Source: an uncultured Verrucomicrobia subdivision 3 bacterium (GTDB lineage: Bacteria > Verrucomicrobiota > Verrucomicrobiia > Limisphaerales > UBA11358). Taken from it: a stretch of 58,071 bases of DNA. A model generated the notes under the pieces. The model had not been told where the DNA came from. It ran no database searches and was given only the letters and a program-made list of their open reading frames with translations. Both the position numbers and the translations under genes were made by a program. Positions 53,840 to 58,071 of this stretch are shown here, in pieces. Position 1 is the stretch's first letter; each line of letters begins with the position of its first letter. Location of the stretch: assembly GCA_903889895.1 (NCBI GenBank), contig CAISYZ010000058.1:1-58071 (forward strand), written 5' to 3'.

Positions 53840-55345
53840 TTAGGTGGCGGGCGTGGCTCGGCGCACCGCGAGATCATCTGCAATCTGAATGGTGAGTTGC
53901 TTATTCAATTTGTAGGCGAGCAGCAGGCCGGTGCAGACGGTGAAAAGGATGCCCACCACCACCGCGCTGCAAAAGTGGAAACCCTGCACCGCCGCCGCCG
54001 CATCCGCCTGCTTGGAATCGTAGTTGAAAATTCCGGACATGATCCATAGGAATGACGACGAGCCGAGCGCCAGTCCCGACTTCAGCGCAAAGCCGATGGT
54101 CGCAAAAACAATGCCGGTGAAGCGCCGACCGGTCTTCCACTCGGAATAATCCGCCACATCCGCGTAAATCGCCCACACCAGCGGAATCGTCGGCGCATAA
54201 ACAATGGAGCCAAGCACCGTCAGCCCAATCATGCCTGCCACATCCGTCGGCATCAGCAGATAGAAAGCAAACGCGTTCACCGCCGAAAGCGCGAAGCCCG
54301 CAACGGCGATGGTTTTCTTGCCGAATTTTTTCGCCAGCGGTGCCGAAAGTAGAATCACGCCGATTGTCACCGCCGTGCCGATCATGTTGACGATGCTATT
54401 GAAAACATCCGCGACATTGGAATTCGTCAGATTAGCTCGGTCGCCGTGGACGATGTAACCCAGCGTTTCCAAAATGCCGCCGGTAGCCGGCGTGCCAGCG
54501 GCGGCGGTGAGGCCGAGCTTTTGCACGAAATCAAACATCGCAGCCTTGTCCGCGTAATGGTGGTAATAATTGTAAAGCGCGCCGCCCCGGAAGGACAAAA
54601 TTGCAAAATGAAACAGCGTCATGAAAAACATCACGGCCCACGGGCTGTTTTTCAGCAGGTCGGCGAAGTCCTGCTTCGGCGAGGATTGCGCCGCGCTGAC
54701 GGGCTTGATGCGCTCGCGCGTCGTCGCGAACGTGATCAGAAACAACACGAGGCACAGCACCGCCCAAATGGTCATCGTCATCTGCCAGCCATGCTGGCGG
54801 TCATGCCCGACAGCAAACTTGGCGACCAGCGGCAGCGTGAAGCCGCCGACGATGAACTGCGCGGCGTTCACGGAAATGAAGCGGAAGGAATTCAGCCGCG
54901 TGCGCTCGTTCACATCGCCGGTCATCACGCCGCCGAGCGCGGCGTAAGGCATATTGTTCATCGAGTAAATCGTCATCATCAGGATGTTCGTGATGGCCGC
55001 GTAGGCAATCATAGCACCCATGCCCCAACCTTTCGGCGTGGTGTAGGCGAGCACCATCACGATGCACCACGGCACCGCCGTGAATAGCACCCACGGCCGG
55101 AATTTGCCCCAGCGCGTGTCCGTGCGGTCGGCCAGCACGCCGACAATCGGATCGGCCACGGCGTCCCACAACCGCGCGACCAGTAGGATGGTCGCCGCCG
55201 CGCCCGCGCTGATGCCAAAGACATCCGTGTAAAAATTCGTCTGGAACAATATCATCGTCATGAAGACGAAATTCGCGGCGGCATCGGCGGCGGAATAGCC
55301 GGCCTTTTCCACGAAGGAAAGTTTTTGTTCAAAGTGTTCGGCCAT
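53840..55345 (-). CDS. GPH-family (MFS) glycoside/pentoside:cation symporter
   Basis: A 501-residue membrane protein with about 12 helices. GPH family features: the N-terminal KAGYSAADAAANFVF, DPIVGVLADRT and DTRWGKFRPWVLF, and VWAIYADVADYSEWKTGRRFTG in the second half. Related proteins such as XynB-type transporters import xylosides or xylo-oligosaccharides with protons or sodium. Position between a cytoplasmic GH3 and a secreted GH10 fits import of short xylo-oligosaccharides that the GH3 then splits. Confidence 0.92.
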   Translation of the reverse strand: MAEHFEQKLSFVEKAGYSAADAAANFVFMTMILFQTNFYTDVFGISAGAAATILLVARLWDAVADPIVGVLADRTDTRWGKFRPWVLFTAVPWCIVMVLAYTTPKGWGMGAMIAYAAITNILMMTIYSMNNMPYAALGGVMTGDVNERTRLNSFRFISVNAAQFIVGGFTLPLVAKFAVGHDRQHGWQMTMTIWAVLCLVLFLITFATTRERIKPVSAAQSSPKQDFADLLKNSPWAVMFFMTLFHFAILSFRGGALYNYYHHYADKAAMFDFVQKLGLTAAAGTPATGGILETLGYIVHGDRANLTNSNVADVFNSIVNMIGTAVTIGVILLSAPLAKKFGKKTIAVAGFALSAVNAFAFYLLMPTDVAGMIGLTVLGSIVYAPTIPLVWAIYADVADYSEWKTGRRFTGIVFATIGFALKSGLALGSSSFLWIMSGIFNYDSKQADAAAAVQGFHFCSAVVVGILFTVCTGLLLAYKLNKQLTIQIADDLAVRRATPAT

Positions 55346-55354
55346 AATTTCCCT

Positions 55355-57664
55355 TTATTGGGTCACAGTCAGAACCAGCTTTTGCAAATCGGCATCGCGT
55401 GATGAATTGCCAATCAGGATTTCAAACTCGCCGGGCTCGACGACGTATTTCATCTTTACGTCCCAAAACGCCAGTGATTCCGGTGTAATTTCGAGCGCGA
55501 CGGTTTTCGTTTCCCCGGCCTGTAGGAAAATTTTCCGAAAGCCTTTCAACTCCTTCACCGGTCGCGTCACCGAACTCACGCAATCGCGGATGTAAAGCTG
55601 GACCACTTCCGTCCCCGCGCGCTTGCCGGTGTTCGTCACCTCCACCAAAACCTTCGTTGCGCCGTTGCGTTTGATTTTCTTCTTCGCCAGCCGGGCGTTT
55701 CGAAAGCCGAATTTTGTGTAGCTCAAGCCGAAGCCGAACGGAAACAGCGGCGTGGTTTCATCAAGTAAATATCCGCGCCGCGCCGACGGCTTGTGGTTGT
55801 AAAACACCGGCAACTGGCCGACAGAGCGCGGAATGGAAATCGGCAGCTTGCCACCAGGATTGTATTCGCCAAACAAAACTTCCGCGACCGCGTGGCCGGC
55901 TTCTTGGCCGAGATACCAGCATTCCAAAATCGCCGGCGCGTTTTGCGCGGCGTAGTTAATGGAAATCGGCCGGCCGTTAAACAACAACACCACGACGGGT
56001 TTGCCGGTGGCAATCATCGCCTTGAGCAAATCTTCCTGCCGGCCAAATAAATCGAGGCTTATGCGGTCGCCCATGTGGTTGCGCGCCCAGGCCTCGCGCT
56101 CGGTCTGCTCGTTGCCGCCGATGGCGAGAATGATGACATCCGATTTCTTCGCCACCTCCACCGCTTCGGCAATCTGCCGCGCGTCCTCCGCCGGATCACT
56201 CGGCGTAACGGCGTCCTGGTTCCACGAACCGCCGACGGTGATCTTGCAGCCTTCCGCGTGCAGCACATTCACCGAGTCGCCGAGCCGCGCGCGGATGCCA
56301 TCGAGCACGGAAATCTTGTGCGGCGGCACGCCGCTGTAACCGCCGAGCAGGCCGCGGTTCGCATTCGGGCCAATGACGGCAATGGTTTTCAGCTTTGCCG
56401 GATTCAGCGGCAGCAAATCGTTTTCATTTTTCAGCAGCGTGATGCACTCGCGCGCGGCGCGGCGCGCAAGTTGGGAATGAACTTCGCAGCCGACCATTTT
56501 TTCCGCCTGCGCCGGATCAACGTAAGGCTGGTCGAACAAACCCATTTTGAATTTCCATAGCAACATCGGCGCGATGAGTTCGTCGAGCTGCGATTCTTTC
56601 AAAACTTTTTGGCGAACGAGTTCGACGAGGTGCAGATAACAATCGGGATCTGGTAACTCGATGTTCACGCCGGCTTTCACGGCGAGCGCGGCGGCTTCCT
56701 TTTTGTCGGCGGCGACAAAGTGGCCGTGCGTGTCCGGGCGGTGGCTTAATTCCCAAATCGCGTAGTAATCCGACACGACAAAACCTTTGAAGCCCCACTC
56801 CTGGCGCAGCACGTCGCGCAGCAGCCATTCACTCGCGTGCGACGGCACACCGTCAATTTCGTTGTAGCTGGCCATGACGCTGATCGCGCCGGCTTTGTGG
56901 ATGCAATCCTTGAACGGCTGCAAAAACGTCTCGCGCAGCAGCCGTTCCGAGACGTTCACCGGCGCGCAGTTCTGGCCGGATTCCGGCTGGCCGTGGGCGG
57001 CAAAATGTTTCAGCGTGGCGATGAGATTTTTTTGGCCGCGAAATTTCTGGTCGCCCTGGAATCCGCGCACCGCCGCCTGGCCGAGTTGCGAAACGAGATG
57101 CGGATCTTCGCCGAAGGTTTCCTCGACTCGGCCCCAGCGCGGGTCGCGCGCCACATCCACCACCGGCGTGAGCGCCTGATGTGCGCCACGCACACGGGTT
57201 TCCATCGCAGCCATCGCATAAAGTTCGCCGACGAGCGCGGGATTGAACGTGCCGCCAAGCGCGATAGGCTGCGGAAAACTCGTCGCGCCGATGGCCGCAT
57301 GGCCGTGCAGACATTCTTCGTGAAAAATCACCGGAATGCCGAGCCGCGAATGTTCGATAAAAAATTTCTGGATGGCGTTGGTGAGTTCCGCCGTGGCGCG
57401 CGGCGATTTGCCGATGCCCGCGTCGGTCGGCTTGCTGCCGGCGTCGCTGGGCCGGCCCACCTGCCCGATGCCGTGGCCTTTTTTAAAAGCGGCTTTTGCT
57501 TTCGCCAAATCAAAATTGCCATCGGCGTCCACCAGCTTCGTGGATTTTTCCTGCCAGACGCACATCATCTGCGCGGCCTTCTCTGCCAGCGTCATGCGCC
57601 GAAGCAAATCTCGAACCCGTTTATCTGGCGACAGGGCAGCGTTTTGGAAACCCATTTTTGGCAT
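55355..57664 (-). CDS. Cytoplasmic GH3 beta-glucosidase/beta-xylosidase
   Basis: A 769-residue protein when started at MPKMGFQ (57664). GH3 barrel with VVDVARDPRWGRVEETFGEDP, KHFAAHG, and nucleophile Asp in GFVVSDYYAI. The alpha/beta sandwich follows (IAVIGPNA), and an Fn3-like domain ends the protein (TNTGKRAGTEVVQLYIRD). No signal peptide, unlike the other glycosidases, so it probably acts on imported xylo-oligosaccharides. In-frame starts at 57682 and 57700 exist, but a -10-like TATGAT at 57683-57678 overlaps the former. It heads a six-gene minus-strand operon (GH3, GPH transporter, GH10, GH115, GH29, GH43-like). Confidence 0.93.
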   Translation of the reverse strand: MPKMGFQNAALSPDKRVRDLLRRMTLAEKAAQMMCVWQEKSTKLVDADGNFDLAKAKAAFKKGHGIGQVGRPSDAGSKPTDAGIGKSPRATAELTNAIQKFFIEHSRLGIPVIFHEECLHGHAAIGATSFPQPIALGGTFNPALVGELYAMAAMETRVRGAHQALTPVVDVARDPRWGRVEETFGEDPHLVSQLGQAAVRGFQGDQKFRGQKNLIATLKHFAAHGQPESGQNCAPVNVSERLLRETFLQPFKDCIHKAGAISVMASYNEIDGVPSHASEWLLRDVLRQEWGFKGFVVSDYYAIWELSHRPDTHGHFVAADKKEAAALAVKAGVNIELPDPDCYLHLVELVRQKVLKESQLDELIAPMLLWKFKMGLFDQPYVDPAQAEKMVGCEVHSQLARRAARECITLLKNENDLLPLNPAKLKTIAVIGPNANRGLLGGYSGVPPHKISVLDGIRARLGDSVNVLHAEGCKITVGGSWNQDAVTPSDPAEDARQIAEAVEVAKKSDVIILAIGGNEQTEREAWARNHMGDRISLDLFGRQEDLLKAMIATGKPVVVLLFNGRPISINYAAQNAPAILECWYLGQEAGHAVAEVLFGEYNPGGKLPISIPRSVGQLPVFYNHKPSARRGYLLDETTPLFPFGFGLSYTKFGFRNARLAKKKIKRNGATKVLVEVTNTGKRAGTEVVQLYIRDCVSSVTRPVKELKGFRKIFLQAGETKTVALEITPESLAFWDVKMKYVVEPGEFEILIGNSSRDADLQKLVLTVTQ

Positions 57665-57677
57665 CTGGTGTTCTTTA

Positions 57678-57723
57678 ATCATAGCCGAGGGCGAAGCCAT
57701 TTGTCGCCTACCCAAAAAGGTAG
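57678..57723 (-). promoter_or_regulatory. Xylan-regulon palindrome (site 4) with -10 element
   Basis: CTACCC-AAAA-AGGTAG at 57708-57723 (one mismatch between arms). On the minus strand TATGAT (57683-57678) begins 24 bp after the palindrome, matching the geometry of sites 1-3. It drives the six-gene xylan operon. Confidence 0.65.
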
Positions 57724-57755
57724 TCTGCGGCAGCCGATAGCACTACAAAAACTGA

Positions 57756-57771
57756 CTACTCGTTCGGGTAG
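57756..57771 (+). promoter_or_regulatory. Xylan-regulon palindrome (site 5)
   Basis: CTACTC-GTTC-GGGTAG, one mismatch between arms. It lies 53 bp upstream of the divergent GH3 start. A TTGACA at 57788-57793 with CAAAAT 18 bp on could be the promoter; no good -10 lies at the 23-24 bp distance seen at the other sites. It is 32 bp from site 4, so the two sites may bind cooperatively. Confidence 0.6.
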
Positions 57772-57824
57772 TTTCGGCCACCGAAGGTTGACATGCTACC
57801 TTCGACAGGGACAAAATTACTTTA

Positions 57825-58071
57825 ATGCACCGAAGCACTGCCCGTCTTCGCAATTTACTAGTCGTCTTTACCCGACTGACTCTACTCATCGCTTTGTTGG
57901 CGAGTTTATCCAAAATCGCCGCGGCGCAGCCGCTTTATCTGGACGCCGGGCAGCCGGTGGACGCGCGGGTGGAGGATTTGTTGTCACGGGTCACCTTGGA
58001 AGAAAAAATCTCCATCATCCACGCTGATTCCAAGTTCACCACGGCGGCAATTCCACGGCTGGGAATACCGC
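57825..58071 (+). CDS. Secreted GH3 glycosidase, N-terminal fragment cut by window end
   Basis: The reading frame is open from ATG 57825 to the last base, 82 codons. It begins with a basic n-region and hydrophobic segment (LLVVFTRLTLLIALLASLSKIAAAQ), a signal peptide. The GH3 start follows: YLDAGQPVDARVEDLLSRVTLEEKI, then AIPRLGIP at the end. This matches the N-terminus of family 3 beta-glucosidases/xylosidases. It is divergent from the cytoplasmic GH3 and would be its exported counterpart. Confidence 0.8.
   Translation, partial: MHRSTARLRNLLVVFTRLTLLIALLASLSKIAAAQPLYLDAGQPVDARVEDLLSRVTLEEKISIIHADSKFTTAAIPRLGIP

Overview
The window is high-GC bacterial DNA that most resembles a free-living, polysaccharide-degrading Verrucomicrobiota member (Pedosphaera/Limisphaerales-like). 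This is an inference from gene content: very large secreted proteins with autotransporter-associated beta-strand repeats, solo pseudopilins with the [20 protein letters not shown] signature, GH29/GH115/GH10/GH30/GH39/GH3 enzymes, a bacterial microcompartment (BMC) shell protein, and an rsmH gene with a basic N-terminal extension. Few start codons have a Shine-Dalgarno sequence. I saw no rRNA, tRNA, CRISPR array, transposase or phage gene.

Layout. 1-5.4 kb: an inverted REP-like repeat pair, a decaheme cytochrome/redoxin-TPR operon, a LytTR response regulator divergent from a two-helix membrane protein, a 21-bp tandem repeat array and an exported rhodanese ending in a strong terminator. 5.5-16.3 kb: a histidine kinase with a carbohydrate-binding-like extracytoplasmic domain and its NarL-type regulator, then a 1336-residue beta-repeat protein, a pseudopilin and a 1215-residue secreted protein fusing a putative alpha/alpha-toroid region to beta-strand repeats. 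16.3-23.4 kb: housekeeping and stress genes, namely rsmH, an HI0933-type flavoprotein, a flavodoxin/pirin operon divergent from a LysR regulator, a zinc-ribbon protein, and a TIR/coiled-coil/transmembrane protein.

24.6-39.5 kb: a tightly packed 12-gene plus-strand operon behind a divergent AraC regulator. It reads as a complete non-phosphorylative L-fucose (or 6-deoxyhexose) pathway: two secreted GH29 fucosidases, a GH38-like enzyme, a sodium:solute symporter, a lipoprotein mutarotase, an MDR dehydrogenase, two SDR dehydrogenases, a lactonase, an enolase-superfamily dehydratase and a DapA-family aldolase. It ends with a tandem-domain BMC shell protein. The aldolase carries a C-terminal linker plus amphipathic helix that looks like a BMC encapsulation peptide. 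This suggests that the step making pyruvate and lactaldehyde is packaged in a protein shell. It is the most interesting feature of the window.

39.7-58.1 kb: a xylan-degradation locus. Plus-strand genes are a lipoprotein, a pseudopilin, a GH39 beta-xylosidase and a GH30 xylanase. Minus-strand genes are a cytoplasmic GH3, a GPH-family transporter, a GH10 xylanase, a GH115 alpha-glucuronidase, a GH29, a GH43-like beta-propeller and a malectin lipoprotein. A second GH3 starts divergently and runs off the window. Five copies of one palindrome, CTACCC-N4-GGGTAG, sit 39-54 bp upstream of the start codons of these units, and in four of five a -10-like hexamer follows 23-24 bp downstream. That defines a candidate xylan regulon operator. 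Its cognate regulator is not in the window.
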